Shown here piece after piece: positions 44,315 to 53,960 of a stretch of 64,000 nt of DNA. The stretch is from positions 62,001-126,000 of the forward strand of contig NZ_BJYJ01000003.1 in NCBI RefSeq assembly GCF_007991455.1, read 5' to 3'. The notes under the pieces were generated by a model. The model saw only the letters and a list, made by a program, of their open reading frames with translations, did not search any database and was not told where the DNA came from. Position 1 is the stretch's first letter; the number at the start of each line of letters is the position of its first letter. Source of the stretch: Chryseobacterium hagamense. GTDB lineage: Bacteria; Bacteroidota; Bacteroidia; Flavobacteriales; Weeksellaceae. The position numbers and the translations under genes were made by a program.

Positions 44315-45637
44315 TCAGTTTCCGTCCGGTTTTAAAGATTCCATATAAATGCTTTCCGGCCAGTAAAAATCCTGTACTGCATCAGGTCTTTTGGGATCAA
44401 AACCTTGATACTGGTCTGAGATGTATTTCTTCAATGGTAAATTTTGGTCAATAATTGCTTTTACCACACATTTTGCGAGTTCATAAGCGCCGTAGGCGTT
44501 GAAATGCGTATCATCCGCCAGGGCTGCCGGCTGATCCGGATAGGAATTTGCAGGATAATAGACGAATGCTTTCTTTGAAGCTTCCGGACCCAATGCTTCG
44601 AACAGGGTTTTGCTTAATGCATTCAGATCGATCAGATCCGCTTTTTCTTCGCGGGCAATTTCTCTAACGGCATCCGGGAAATCATCCAGCGTATTGACAA
44701 TTTTATTGTTTCCGTCAAAAACCCTGCGGTTCATTGAAGTAACCAGAACAGGAATTGCCCCAAGTTGTTTTGCTTTCTCAACCCATTCTTTCAGGCGTTT
44801 TCTGTAGCCCGATTTTTCGCTGTTTCCATACTTCTGGTCGTTATGGCCAAACTGGATGAACAGGTAATCTCCCGGTTTTATCATAGTCCGGACCTTATCA
44901 ATCCGGTGGCGGTCTTCAAAGGCTTTCAGGGTTTCGCCGCTTTCGGCATAATTGGCAATCGCTACTTCATAAGGGACAAAAAAGTACGGCAACATCTGTC
45001 CCCACGAAGCCCACGGTTCATACTGCGCATCCACAACCGTTGAATCTCCCGTTAAATAGACCGTTTTTGCTATTTTATCCGCTTGAATGATGACTGAACA
45101 GACCTTCGGTGCCTTACCATTGAATTCTATGGTCAGCAAATTGTCCCAGTGCAGGTATTTTCTTTCCCTCGCTTTCAGTTTCACGGTTCCGATCCGGGTT
45201 CCGTCCTGCTTCCGGATGATGCTGTCTTTTACGTGAACCGTGATTGCTCTTTCAACGGTTTTGCCCTTTGGGGTCCTCACCTCATTCAGCATCAGGCGGC
45301 GGTTTTCCACCCGGACTGTCGTTTCCGAAACGCCTTCGGTATCGCCCAGATTCAGTTTAACAGTATAATTTCCTTCAGGAAGCACCACCGAAAAATAGAA
45401 TGGCTTATTCCCCGTAATAAAATCTCCCGTCAAAGCATTTCCGCCGTTGTCAACCGATTGTAAACCCGAAATATCCATAAATCCGTAACCGACTTTCTTA
45501 TCGAATTTTGAAGTTGAAGTTACAGGAATATATCCTTTTTCAAATCTGTTTCCGCCAAAATCGAACTTAAAGCCGGTTTGCTGTCCAAAATAAAATGAAC
45601 AGATAAATACTATTAAAAATGACAATCCTTTTCTCAT
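44315..45637 (-). CDS. CE12 rhamnogalacturonan acetylesterase
   Basis: A 440-aa secreted SGNH esterase. The N-terminal ~180 residues form a beta-sandwich with a leading FKFDFGGNRFEKGYIPV. The catalytic domain has the Ser block YLTGDSTVVDAQ near residue 196, GHNDQ near 262 (the GxND Asn), and the Asp-His block DDTHFNAYGAYELA near 374. It removes acetyl groups from galacturonate in rhamnogalacturonan-I and opens the backbone to PL11 and GH28. It lies two bases after GH2 in the minus-strand operon. Confidence 0.92.
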   Translation of the reverse strand: MRKGLSFLIVFICSFYFGQQTGFKFDFGGNRFEKGYIPVTSTSKFDKKVGYGFMDISGLQSVDNGGNALTGDFITGNKPFYFSVVLPEGNYTVKLNLGDTEGVSETTVRVENRRLMLNEVRTPKGKTVERAITVHVKDSIIRKQDGTRIGTVKLKARERKYLHWDNLLTIEFNGKAPKVCSVIIQADKIAKTVYLTGDSTVVDAQYEPWASWGQMLPYFFVPYEVAIANYAESGETLKAFEDRHRIDKVRTMIKPGDYLFIQFGHNDQKYGNSEKSGYRKRLKEWVEKAKQLGAIPVLVTSMNRRVFDGNNKIVNTLDDFPDAVREIAREEKADLIDLNALSKTLFEALGPEASKKAFVYYPANSYPDQPAALADDTHFNAYGAYELAKCVVKAIIDQNLPLKKYISDQYQGFDPKRPDAVQDFYWPESIYMESLKPDGN

Positions 45638-45639
45638 TA

Positions 45640-48495
45640 CTAATCCGTTAAAATATTTTCTTTCGGCATGATAAACTGCTTATTTCCGTCGCCCCGATCC
45701 GGCAGACCGAAATAGAAATATAAAGTTCTTCTGAATGTTCCTTCCAGATGATTCGGTTCGCTCTCCGGCCCTAAGGATTCTGTCTTATCATTAATGTTAA
45801 ACGCCAGCACTGTTCCCAGCGGTGGAATGGCATCCAAAAATGAAATATTTCCGCCCGGTAATTTTGGATAGCCTTCAGCCCCGTAAATTCCATAAAAGTC
45901 AAAAAGCCGCACAAACATTCTTTCCTGCTTGGTTCCTACCGTAATCTTTCCTTCTGCCGTATCCAGTTGCATCCAGGAAACATCGTCAAAGTATCCTTTG
46001 AACTCCGGATAGATCCATGGCGACTGACCTGTTCTTGTTGAATTTTTTAAATTCTGCCACACGTTATAAGCCTGCCCCTGGGTTCTATTTTTCCAGACGT
46101 GATACGGGCCCTTTCCCATCCATCTGGCACTGATCACATAATTTTCAGGCTCATCGAAACTTACGCCTGCCAACTGATAATCCCCCGATAAGGAATATTC
46201 ATAACTCAATTCCAGTATTCCGTCCGGATTGAGTTTCCAAAGGACCGTATTTCCATTTCTGTATTTTGCTTCGATACATTGGCGTTTCCCTTCTGCAAAA
46301 GACCTGATGCCGGACAATTCTGTCGTCCCGGTCACGAAAACCGGTCCGTTCCTGAAACTCATTTTCTTGCCTTTTTTATCGACGATGACGGATTTTAGCA
46401 AGCCGTCTTTCTTTCCGATGGCAAATTCTTTTTCGTCTGATTTTAAAATAAACAGCGAATCATTTTCAACGGCAGAAACCGGAAATTCTTTAATCAGAGA
46501 TTTTGAAAACTGTTCCGAAACCTTATCATTCGACTTCAGTTTCCAGGTCCAGGTGTACAGTTCTTTTCCGAAAGCATCGGTTGCGGTTAAAAGCAAACCA
46601 TCCTGTCCTCTGAAGTCTGCGGGAAGATTCAGCCTGATATATCCTTTTTCTGCCGGTCGGATATCCGGTGATTCCGCTTTTCCTTTTTGAATGACATCAA
46701 ATCCGGATTCAGAAGAAAATGGTGTTTTGAACTTAACCAATTTCCATTCAAACCGACAATCATTGATGTTCGTCAAATGATAGCGGTTTTCCACAGGAAT
46801 TAAGCCGTTAAAATCAGCAGGCAAGGTTTTTAAATCAATTTTTACCGGACTGTAAATTTCACGAATGGCGTAAAAGCTTCCTTCTTTTTCACGATGCGGA
46901 CCTAAAACGCCGTCGGGTGCATTAATTGCATTCACATCGATCTGATTATTAAAATCCGTCCGTACCAGACCTTCATCTGCGAATGCCCACAGAAAGCCGC
47001 CAGCACCTTTCCCGGAATTCCAGTGCAGCTCCCAGTAATCGGCTAAAGAAGTCCCGCCGCCGCCATCATCCTGGGCATGGAGAAACTCAGTGGGCATATA
47101 AATATTTTCCCCTTCCAGGATTTTCCGGGTGCTGTTATAATCTTCATAATGATTGCAGTCGATTCCGTTGAAAGCATTCCCAGGTTTATGATGGGCATGA
47201 ATAACAGGACGGCCCGACAAGTCATATTTGGCAAATTCCGTATCGAGATCAAAATTGTGGCCACCTTCATTGCCGTTGCTCCAGAAAATAATGGACGGAT
47301 GATTCGCATCCCTGATCACCATTTCCTTCACGAGTTTTTTGCCAGCTTCCGTGCTGTATTTTTTCTGCCAGCCAGCCAGTTCATCCAGCACATACAGACC
47401 CAGCGAATCACAAATTCTCAAAAACGACTTATCAGGTGGATAATGGGAACAGCGAACGGCATTCATATTCATTTCCTTGATGAGCTTAACGTCCATCAGA
47501 TCGATGTTTTCCGTAATTGCCCTGCCCGTTTCAGGCCACCAGACGTGACGGTTGATCCCTTTCATTTTGACTTTGGTGCCGTTGATGAAAATTCCGTCAC
47601 CCTTTCGGATTTCAATAGTCCGGAAACCGAATTTTTCTTCGGTTTGGAAGATTTTTTTTCCGTTTTTATCTAAATTGAATCTGGCTTTGTACAAATCAGG
47701 TGTTTCAGCCGTCCAGAGTTTTGGATTTTTAACGGAAAACCGAATCTGTTTTAAAGTATCCCCTTTCTGAACCTGAACCTGAGATTCCCCAACCAAAGTA
47801 TTCTGAGCATCAAACAATTCAACTTTTATATTGCCTGCATGATTGATTCCTTTCAGATGGATATCCGCATGGAAACTTCCGTCGGCTCTGGCATCAATGG
47901 CTGTCCGCGAAATATGTTGTTTGGAGGTGGCTTCCAGATAAACCGGACGGAAAATTCCGCCTAAAATCCAGTAATCGGCGAGACGTTCCGCATTGTTGAC
48001 GGATTTATCAGCCGACATTTTGGAAACTCTGACTTCAATAACATTTTCTTTCCCAAACCGGATTTTATCTGAAATATTATACTTAAACTCATAAAAGGCA
48101 CCCTGATGAACGGTTCCGGCAGATTTCCCATTAATTTTCACTTCCGTATCCGTCATTGAACCTTCGAAAACGATGCTTATGGTTTTGTTTTTCCAGGAAT
48201 TGGGTACAGTGAATTTTCGTTTGTACAAACCTGTTTCATCGTGAAACTGAAAGTTTTTACCATACGTTACATAATCCCGGCCGTAATTGTAAGCTCCGAA
48301 ACCCTGTTGCTCCCAATGGGAAGGCACCTGAATTTCACTCCATTTCCCAGATTTTCTTCCGGAATTAATCCAAAAATCCCAGGATTCTGTGTGCTCAGCA
48401 TCTTTTCCGCTCAGGAACCGGATTTCCTTCGACTGAGAAAACAAAAGCTGTGAGCAGACACATAAAAAAGCAAATATTTTAAGGGAAAAATTCAT
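45640..48495 (-). CDS. GH2 beta-galactosidase-like hydrolase
   Basis: A 951-aa secreted GH2 enzyme: sugar-binding N-terminal domain (HWEQQGFGAYNYGRDYVTYGK), immunoglobulin-like domain, and TIM barrel. The barrel shows KMKGINRHVWWPETGRAI, acid/base Glu in IIFWSNGNEGG near residue 407, and nucleophile Glu in MPTEFLHAQDDGG near 468. A beta-galactosidase small-chain-like C-terminus follows (LSYEYSLSGDYQLAGVSF). WSNGNEGG departs slightly from the usual WSLGNE. It most likely trims beta-galactose from rhamnogalacturonan-I side chains. Its ATG shares one base with the GH28 stop (TAATG), so translation is coupled. Confidence 0.88.
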   Translation of the reverse strand: MNFSLKIFAFLCVCSQLLFSQSKEIRFLSGKDAEHTESWDFWINSGRKSGKWSEIQVPSHWEQQGFGAYNYGRDYVTYGKNFQFHDETGLYKRKFTVPNSWKNKTISIVFEGSMTDTEVKINGKSAGTVHQGAFYEFKYNISDKIRFGKENVIEVRVSKMSADKSVNNAERLADYWILGGIFRPVYLEATSKQHISRTAIDARADGSFHADIHLKGINHAGNIKVELFDAQNTLVGESQVQVQKGDTLKQIRFSVKNPKLWTAETPDLYKARFNLDKNGKKIFQTEEKFGFRTIEIRKGDGIFINGTKVKMKGINRHVWWPETGRAITENIDLMDVKLIKEMNMNAVRCSHYPPDKSFLRICDSLGLYVLDELAGWQKKYSTEAGKKLVKEMVIRDANHPSIIFWSNGNEGGHNFDLDTEFAKYDLSGRPVIHAHHKPGNAFNGIDCNHYEDYNSTRKILEGENIYMPTEFLHAQDDGGGGTSLADYWELHWNSGKGAGGFLWAFADEGLVRTDFNNQIDVNAINAPDGVLGPHREKEGSFYAIREIYSPVKIDLKTLPADFNGLIPVENRYHLTNINDCRFEWKLVKFKTPFSSESGFDVIQKGKAESPDIRPAEKGYIRLNLPADFRGQDGLLLTATDAFGKELYTWTWKLKSNDKVSEQFSKSLIKEFPVSAVENDSLFILKSDEKEFAIGKKDGLLKSVIVDKKGKKMSFRNGPVFVTGTTELSGIRSFAEGKRQCIEAKYRNGNTVLWKLNPDGILELSYEYSLSGDYQLAGVSFDEPENYVISARWMGKGPYHVWKNRTQGQAYNVWQNLKNSTRTGQSPWIYPEFKGYFDDVSWMQLDTAEGKITVGTKQERMFVRLFDFYGIYGAEGYPKLPGGNISFLDAIPPLGTVLAFNINDKTESLGPESEPNHLEGTFRRTLYFYFGLPDRGDGNKQFIMPKENILTD

Positions 48496-49874
48496 TATCT
48501 GGCAACAGTATCGGAGTCTTCTTTTTTGTCGTTAGCTTGTGAAGAAGAAACAATGCGGATTATATTGACCTTCTTTTGCTTTAAGTTTCTGATGTTGCCT
48601 AAATTCTGCTCTTCAGGCCTTAACGCTTTGATTTTTAAATCATCAAAAGTAAAATCTTTCATTTCGTACAAATCTGATTTTTCAACAGAGAAAGCGGTTT
48701 CGCAGGTAATGTCGATATTTTTCAGGGTAATGTTGTTGGCCATTCCGGTTCGTGGCCTTTCTTCGCCCTTCAGATCAAAAAACTGGTTCCAGCCCTTAAC
48801 ATACAGGAATGTTTTTACGTTTCCTCTGATATTTTCCACCGTTACATATTCATAATGCTGCGGCGTATCGGGACGCATTTTCAGGTGTAATAATCTTGAC
48901 GGGCCTTCTACTACGGCGTTTCGCAGAAGTATGTTGTAATTGTGGATCGACTCGCTGCCGCAGGTCAGCACCGAATGGCAGAACCCGAAGGTATTGTCCT
49001 CAATCAGGATATTCCTGTTTTCTCCGTTGTTCGCATCTGAATCGGCTTTCGGACCTTTGCCGCCCTTCAGAGCGATGGCATCGTCATTTACGGACATGTA
49101 GCAGTTTTTAATCAGGAAATTGGTGCAGGCATCGATATCAACGGCATCGGTACTCGGTGCCTTTACAGGAGCTTTGGGAGCAAGAATCGTCAGGTTTAGT
49201 AATTTCACAAAATGGGATTTATAATAATGCGTGCTCCAGAACGGCGAATTCTTTACGGTAATTCCTTCAATCTGAATATTTTTTGAGTTGGAAACGTAAA
49301 TGATACGCGGCCGCATTTCATCCATGTTGGTGCATTTGGGATTCCATTCGCGTCTTTTCCAGAAGGATTTCCAGAATCTCAGTCCGTTTCCGTCAAGCGT
49401 TCCTTTTCCTGAAATCGTAAAACCGTCCAGTCCGTCCGCATTAATCAGAGCCGGAAAATATTTTACCGTCTGGCCTTCCATTCTGGTGGTGACCACCGGA
49501 AAATCATTGATATCATCGCTTCCTTTAAGCTTTGCGCCGTTTTCCAGATACAGATGTGTTCCCTGCTTGAAGAACACCGAGCTGATCAGGAAAGTCCCTT
49601 TTGGTATGATAACAACTCCACCACCGTTTTTTGCTGCCAGGTCAATAATTTCCTGTAGTTTTCTGGTCTGCAGGACCGTACTGTCGTTCCTCATTCCGTT
49701 CTCGGTAACGATGTATTTTTTGCCTAATGTGTTGATGTCTGTAGGTTTGTTCTCTTTGAACCATTTTGGAATGGCGGTCCCGTCGGGAAATTTATCCTGG
49801 CTTCTTACTGCCGGTGAAAACAGCAATGTTATCAGAACGGGAAATAAAAGGCGGGAGATCTTTTGAAACTTCAT
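48495..49874 (-). CDS. GH28 family protein 2 with altered active-site motifs
   Basis: A 459-aa secreted beta-helix protein of the GH28 clan, with signal peptide ending VRSQD. The N-terminal block ENGMRNDSTVLQTRKLQEIIDLAAKNGGGVVIIPKG is standard. The catalytic Asp motifs STDAVDIDAC (near residue 240) and NDDAIALKGG (near 262) are present. The usual GHG is replaced by FGFCHSVLTCGSES (near 297), and RIK by LHLKMRPD. It may act on a rhamnose- or galactose-containing pectin fragment rather than plain polygalacturonate. It heads the operon with GH2 and CE12, behind a regulon-type promoter about 175 bp upstream. Confidence 0.85.
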   Translation of the reverse strand: MKFQKISRLLFPVLITLLFSPAVRSQDKFPDGTAIPKWFKENKPTDINTLGKKYIVTENGMRNDSTVLQTRKLQEIIDLAAKNGGGVVIIPKGTFLISSVFFKQGTHLYLENGAKLKGSDDINDFPVVTTRMEGQTVKYFPALINADGLDGFTISGKGTLDGNGLRFWKSFWKRREWNPKCTNMDEMRPRIIYVSNSKNIQIEGITVKNSPFWSTHYYKSHFVKLLNLTILAPKAPVKAPSTDAVDIDACTNFLIKNCYMSVNDDAIALKGGKGPKADSDANNGENRNILIEDNTFGFCHSVLTCGSESIHNYNILLRNAVVEGPSRLLHLKMRPDTPQHYEYVTVENIRGNVKTFLYVKGWNQFFDLKGEERPRTGMANNITLKNIDITCETAFSVEKSDLYEMKDFTFDDLKIKALRPEEQNLGNIRNLKQKKVNIIRIVSSSQANDKKEDSDTVAR

Positions 49875-49892
49875 AATTCTACTTTTAGATAG

Positions 49893-49922
49893 GGCTGGCT
49901 TTCCGGACAGCCCTTCAGCCTA
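49893..49922 (-). other. Leader hairpin ahead of the GH28-2 operon
   Basis: GGGCTG and CAGCCC form a 6-bp stem with flanking partial pairing (ATAGG/CCTAT). It lies 20-50 bases before the GH28 start inside an unusually long (~170 nt) leader. It could affect translation or attenuation, but no downstream T-tract makes it a clear terminator. Confidence 0.35.
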
Positions 49923-50049
49923 TCCACTTCCAAAAGGGTAAAATAAAGAAATATCATCCTGAAACCCTAATATCTCATTCCTTTTTTTACGGAAAACCGG
50001 CAGAATATTTCGTACATCGGTAAAAAATATTCCTGTCCTTCGTTTTTCA

Positions 50050-50095
50050 TAAAAGTAGATATTTTAAGAAGTTGCGGCATCCTGCTCTTTCATGG
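50050..50095 (-). promoter_or_regulatory. Pectin-regulon promoter of the GH28-GH2-CE12 operon
   Basis: Minus-strand CATGAAAGAGCAGGATGCCG (operator, 50075-50095) is followed after exactly 17 bp by TACTTTTA (50050-50057). This matches the fixed architecture of the other sites. It leaves a leader of about 170 nt before the GH28 ATG at 49874, longer than in the other units. Confidence 0.68.
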
Positions 50096-50171
50096 AATTG
50101 AATCTGTACGGATCCGGAAGGATGGATCAGCATTCTTACCGTTATTTATTACGTTCCTAAACGGTAAAATA

Positions 50172-50199
50172 CGAGAAAAGCAGCCCTTTTAAGGACTGC
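50172..50199 (-). terminator. Terminator downstream of the pectate lyase gene
   Basis: On the minus strand GCAGTCC and GGGCTGC form a 7-bp stem (one G-T pair) with loop TTAAAA, followed by TTTTCTCG. It lies about 220 bp past the pectate lyase stop and upstream of the next regulon promoter. Confidence 0.6.
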
Positions 50200-50416
50200 C
50201 TCTTTTAAAGATATGAATGAATATGACGTTAATACCAACTATTTAGTCTTCAAGCATGTAACAGTCAGACAGATAAACCCTGACAGATTTGAGTCCTGAT
50301 GTAAAATTCACTTACTCTTAGTCGGGCAACGAATGATCCGATCATAAACACCAGTGCCCTTGTAATGAAATGGAAACGTTCCTCTTCTCACCTAGCTGTT
50401 TGGTTTGTATTTTATA

Positions 50417-53400
50417 TCATTTACCTATTTCAACCACCACCCTGAAATTGCTGTTCAGCTTTTCTCCTGAAACATTAAGGATGTAGCTGCCAGATACGTT
50501 GGCGGCATTTACCGGAAGAATAAAAGTACCGCCTATGTCGCGTTTCAGTTTTTCCCGGAGTATGGCTTTCCCGGTCATATCAAACAGCACAGCGTCCAGA
50601 TCCTGCAGTAGGTACCCGGGAAGATTGATAAATAATCTGTCCTTCACAGGATTAGGATATACCGTACCGGCATTCCTGCTGATGCTGAATTCTTCATTGG
50701 CCAGCACTGCCTGGTTGTACAGGGCAGTTATTTCCGGCTGGGATAGGGCGTAATTGTACATTTTCAGTTCATCCAACGCCCCCCGGTAAGGAGCCGGTGC
50801 ATTGGCCGCAGCCTGGAATTCCAGTTCACCGATATTGCCGAGGATCAGGCTGCTGGCTTCACCAATGCCGGTGACTGCCGTTTCATCGCCTTCTGCAGTT
50901 AATACGCCATTGGTATAGATCCTCATCTTGTGGGCGGTAATATCCCTCATGATCGCAACATGCACCCAGCTGCCGGTAAAATAATTGGTAACCGGAGAAG
51001 TGATTTCTTTTTTCGTTACATTGTCATCAATGGCATACCGGAACTGGCCGCCTTTAATTTCGATATTGAAACGTCTGCCAGTGGCTCCGGTGGCCGTATT
51101 GGCTGTAATGGAACCTTTACAGAGCAGGTATTGGCTTACCGACGAAGAAGACGGCAGCAGAGCGGGTGGCGCTTTCATCCAGAAAGAAACTGTAAATGAC
51201 TGGTTGCTGAAAAGGATATGATCCTGATGCGGAATGCTGGCGATATATGGCGTATCGGGTGAAGTTCCCAGGTCCAGGGCATAGTTTTCTTTTCCGGGAA
51301 CCCTTACACTGGAATTGTCATATGCGGGATTCAGGATACCGTGGTTGGCGTAAACCGTGGCATCGGCGATCTGCGGACCGGAGGAAGGCGTTTCCGAAAA
51401 CGGCCAGTGGCCCACCATTCCCGGCGTGGGAGCGCGGAAATCCCAGACGTCTCCGGTTACCGTTCCCAGTGCATTGGAAGCATCCACCCGCCAGAAATAA
51501 TCGGTTGCGGTACTGAGATTGGTCAGCTGGTATGAAGGTGCCGCAGCATAAGGAACAGTCGCAATATTACTTAAATTCTGGGGATTTGTCCCGAAATAGA
51601 CCGAATAGGTGGCGGTATTGGCACTGCCGGTCCATTTCAAAAGCAAATTTCCATTGCTCAGACCAACGGTATTGTTACCGTTGGCAGGCATTGGATTGGA
51701 TGCTTTTACAGGAGCAGACGGAACCGGCGGTACCATAACGGATGCGTTGGCGGTATAGACGGACGATTCGGAACCTTTTACCGCTTTTACCCGGTAATAA
51801 TACTGGGCATCGGGTGTCAGGCCGGTGTCATTGTAGCTGATGGTGTTGGCCGGTAAGGTAGCGATTACGGTGAAAGCGGTACCGTCTGATGAACGTTCCA
51901 GTACATACCCTGTTTCATCAGCGGCATTATCGTTCCAGTTGACGGTCAGCGATCCGGACGGCGGGTTGCCTGCCGTAAGGGCATTGGTAAAGTTTATACC
52001 GGATGGCGGAATGACGAAGCCGGGAGCTGCCGTATTGGGAAGACTGTTGATGTAGACTTCAATATTCAGGTACGGAGCATGGCTGCTGCTGACGGCCAGG
52101 GCATCAAAAACATTGGGATCGAGACCATTGGCGGTCTCCCAAGCATCGGGCATACCGTCATTATCGGTATCCTGAGGGGCCGGTGCCCCATAGACGTGCC
52201 CGGCTCCTCCGTTCGTGAATCCGAACTGGGTGGCCAGATCATTCTGTAGGTAGACATATGTGGCGGTTGTCCCTTTCGACATCAAATCCGAGATCATCAG
52301 CTGGTCTACCTGGTCCCGTCTCGGATAGGATGCTCCGGCACTTTCCACTATTTTATTATATGCTGCCTGGGCCGTCAGCGACGGATTTTTCAGAGGATAG
52401 TCATAAGGAGTTGCCATGATGGCTGCAGGATCCCCTACCGGATAGCCCGTAAGATCCTGCGGTACCGGTGCGCCATCCAGCAGTCCGTTTTTATTGTTAT
52501 CAAAATAATTGCCGGCACCGTACAGGCTGAAGTTCGAATTTCCCACACTGAACGGTGTTGTCACCGAACCATTGGTATTGGGCCCGCCGATGAAATAATT
52601 GTTGATGATGTTCGCAAAAGAGCTTCCCGCTGAATCTCCGCCCATGATATAGGCTTCCCCCGACTGGGTATGGCCGTAGGTATTGCCATAGTTTCCCCAG
52701 TTGTAGACCACATTATTTACAAACTCATTGATCCCCTTGATTTTATTGTTCCGGGTTTTATTGCAGATGTACAGGTTTCCGGTCAGACTCACCTTGCCGC
52801 CAGGAGGAGGCTGGATCAGCCCGCCTGCGGAATGGTTGTGGCGGTGCATGCCCTGCCCGATGATGGAATTCTGGACGGTAATATTATCGGGACTGGTCCC
52901 GTTGCCATCCCAGTTGATGGAGAACACCTCATCGGTTCCCCAGGTAAAGGTCATATGGTCAAAGATCATATTGGCTCCGTTGGCGATGCCTGAGGCATCC
53001 TGGTTCTGGGAAGTTCCGCCGTACCGGATCCGGAGGTAGCGGGCAATCGTATTGTTTGAACCTGTGAAAGACACCCTCGGTCCCAGGAATACGATGCCTT
53101 CTCCCGGCGCCGTCTGCCCGGCAATGGTAGTATTGGCGGCTACTGCTACCACCGACTGTAAATTGACGATCCCGCCGACTCTGAAAATAACAAACCGCCC
53201 GGGCTGGCTTACGGCATCCCGAAATGAGCCCGGCCCGCTGTCATTCAGGTTGGTCACCAGATAAATCTGCGGATTTGCTGCGCCCCGTGCCCCTGCCGTA
53301 TACCTTCCGAATCCGGAAGCTTCCGGAAAGGCCAGCGTCTGGGCGCTGACACCGGCAGAAGATAGCAGAAGCCCGCAAAACAGTGCTGCTGCCTGCTTAG

Positions 53401-53422
53401 AACATAAAGATTTTTTTACCAT
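50417..53422 (-). CDS. T9SS-exported PL1-type pectate lyase with FN3 and LamG domains
   Basis: A 1001-aa multidomain secreted enzyme. After the signal peptide, residues of about 30-460 form a PL1-like beta-helix (FPEASGFGRYTAGARGA; TNLNDSGPGSFRDAVSQPGRFVIFRVGGIV; MIFDHMTFTWGTDEVF). A calcium-type DTDNDGMPDAWE linker, one or two fibronectin III repeats (near 490-660), and a LamG-like domain (MVGHWPFSETP...) follow. The C-terminal YPNPVKDRLFINLPG...GSYILNVSGE block is a type IX sorting domain. It cleaves pectin outside the cell or at its surface. It has its own regulon-type promoter 23 bp upstream of the ATG. Confidence 0.9.
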   Translation of the reverse strand: MVKKSLCSKQAAALFCGLLLSSAGVSAQTLAFPEASGFGRYTAGARGAANPQIYLVTNLNDSGPGSFRDAVSQPGRFVIFRVGGIVNLQSVVAVAANTTIAGQTAPGEGIVFLGPRVSFTGSNNTIARYLRIRYGGTSQNQDASGIANGANMIFDHMTFTWGTDEVFSINWDGNGTSPDNITVQNSIIGQGMHRHNHSAGGLIQPPPGGKVSLTGNLYICNKTRNNKIKGINEFVNNVVYNWGNYGNTYGHTQSGEAYIMGGDSAGSSFANIINNYFIGGPNTNGSVTTPFSVGNSNFSLYGAGNYFDNNKNGLLDGAPVPQDLTGYPVGDPAAIMATPYDYPLKNPSLTAQAAYNKIVESAGASYPRRDQVDQLMISDLMSKGTTATYVYLQNDLATQFGFTNGGAGHVYGAPAPQDTDNDGMPDAWETANGLDPNVFDALAVSSSHAPYLNIEVYINSLPNTAAPGFVIPPSGINFTNALTAGNPPSGSLTVNWNDNAADETGYVLERSSDGTAFTVIATLPANTISYNDTGLTPDAQYYYRVKAVKGSESSVYTANASVMVPPVPSAPVKASNPMPANGNNTVGLSNGNLLLKWTGSANTATYSVYFGTNPQNLSNIATVPYAAAPSYQLTNLSTATDYFWRVDASNALGTVTGDVWDFRAPTPGMVGHWPFSETPSSGPQIADATVYANHGILNPAYDNSSVRVPGKENYALDLGTSPDTPYIASIPHQDHILFSNQSFTVSFWMKAPPALLPSSSSVSQYLLCKGSITANTATGATGRRFNIEIKGGQFRYAIDDNVTKKEITSPVTNYFTGSWVHVAIMRDITAHKMRIYTNGVLTAEGDETAVTGIGEASSLILGNIGELEFQAAANAPAPYRGALDELKMYNYALSQPEITALYNQAVLANEEFSISRNAGTVYPNPVKDRLFINLPGYLLQDLDAVLFDMTGKAILREKLKRDIGGTFILPVNAANVSGSYILNVSGEKLNSNFRVVVEIGK

Positions 53423-53444
53423 AAAATTAATTTTTGTGAAGAAC

Positions 53445-53490
53445 TAAATCTAATCACAAACCCAGACAGCCGCATCCTGCCCCGTCCTGT
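53445..53490 (-). promoter_or_regulatory. Pectin-regulon promoter of the pectate lyase gene
   Basis: Minus-strand CAGGACGGGGCAGGATGCGG (operator 53470-53490), two halves spaced 10 bp, is followed after exactly 17 bp by TAGATTTA (53445-53452). The ATG lies 22 bp further downstream. Confidence 0.68.
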
Positions 53491-53654
53491 TTACCTTTTA
53501 TGAATCAGCCATTTATGGAATAAAAAAAAATTAAATAACCGGAAGGGTCTGAAAATGGAAGACCCATACTGTACCGAAATCCATCCGTTCTATCCGAGTT
53601 TTACCGTTAGGGGCTGTAAAATGTTTTTAAGCCATAAAGTGTCGGTATTAACAT

Positions 53655-53960
53655 AACGTGAACTTGAAGAAAAACCGGATCAACAGGTCCGAAGCCGGAA
53701 GCCGGATGCGGGAAGTTTCTCTTGTAAAAAATACGATCAGAGGCCTTGATGATCAGACGAAACCTTTTATCATTTTATTCAACGTAAGCCCGATGCAGAA
53801 ATGTGATCGCAAGGCTGGAAGAGGGAGACAGGATGCGGGAAGTTTCTCTCGTCAAAAATATGATCCGAGGTCCTAATGATCAAACTGAATCTTTTGTCAT
53901 AGACCTGGTTTTATTTTTTTCAACTCAATAAACGATTCAATTCAAATTGAATAGAGCAAA
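53655..53960 (+). repeat. MITE-like intergenic repeats, two partial copies in tandem
   Basis: One left end starts at about 53655 (ACGTGAACTTGAAGAAAAACC) and a second left end at about 53781 (ACGTAAGCCCGATGCAG). Both are followed by the GGAAGCCGGATGCGGG or GGAAGAGGGAGACAGG blocks and TACGATCAGAGG / ATGATCCGAGG stretches. No clear right terminus is visible; similarity fades by about 53960. An open frame across the first half (53658-53876) is an artefact of the repeat. Confidence 0.7.

Noticed and set aside
53658..53876. 72-aa ORF upstream of the CPBP gene
   Set aside because: It consists of two copies of the intergenic repeat, visible as a repeated RMREVSLVKNTIRG / RQDAGSFSRQKYDPR pattern, and is not a gene.
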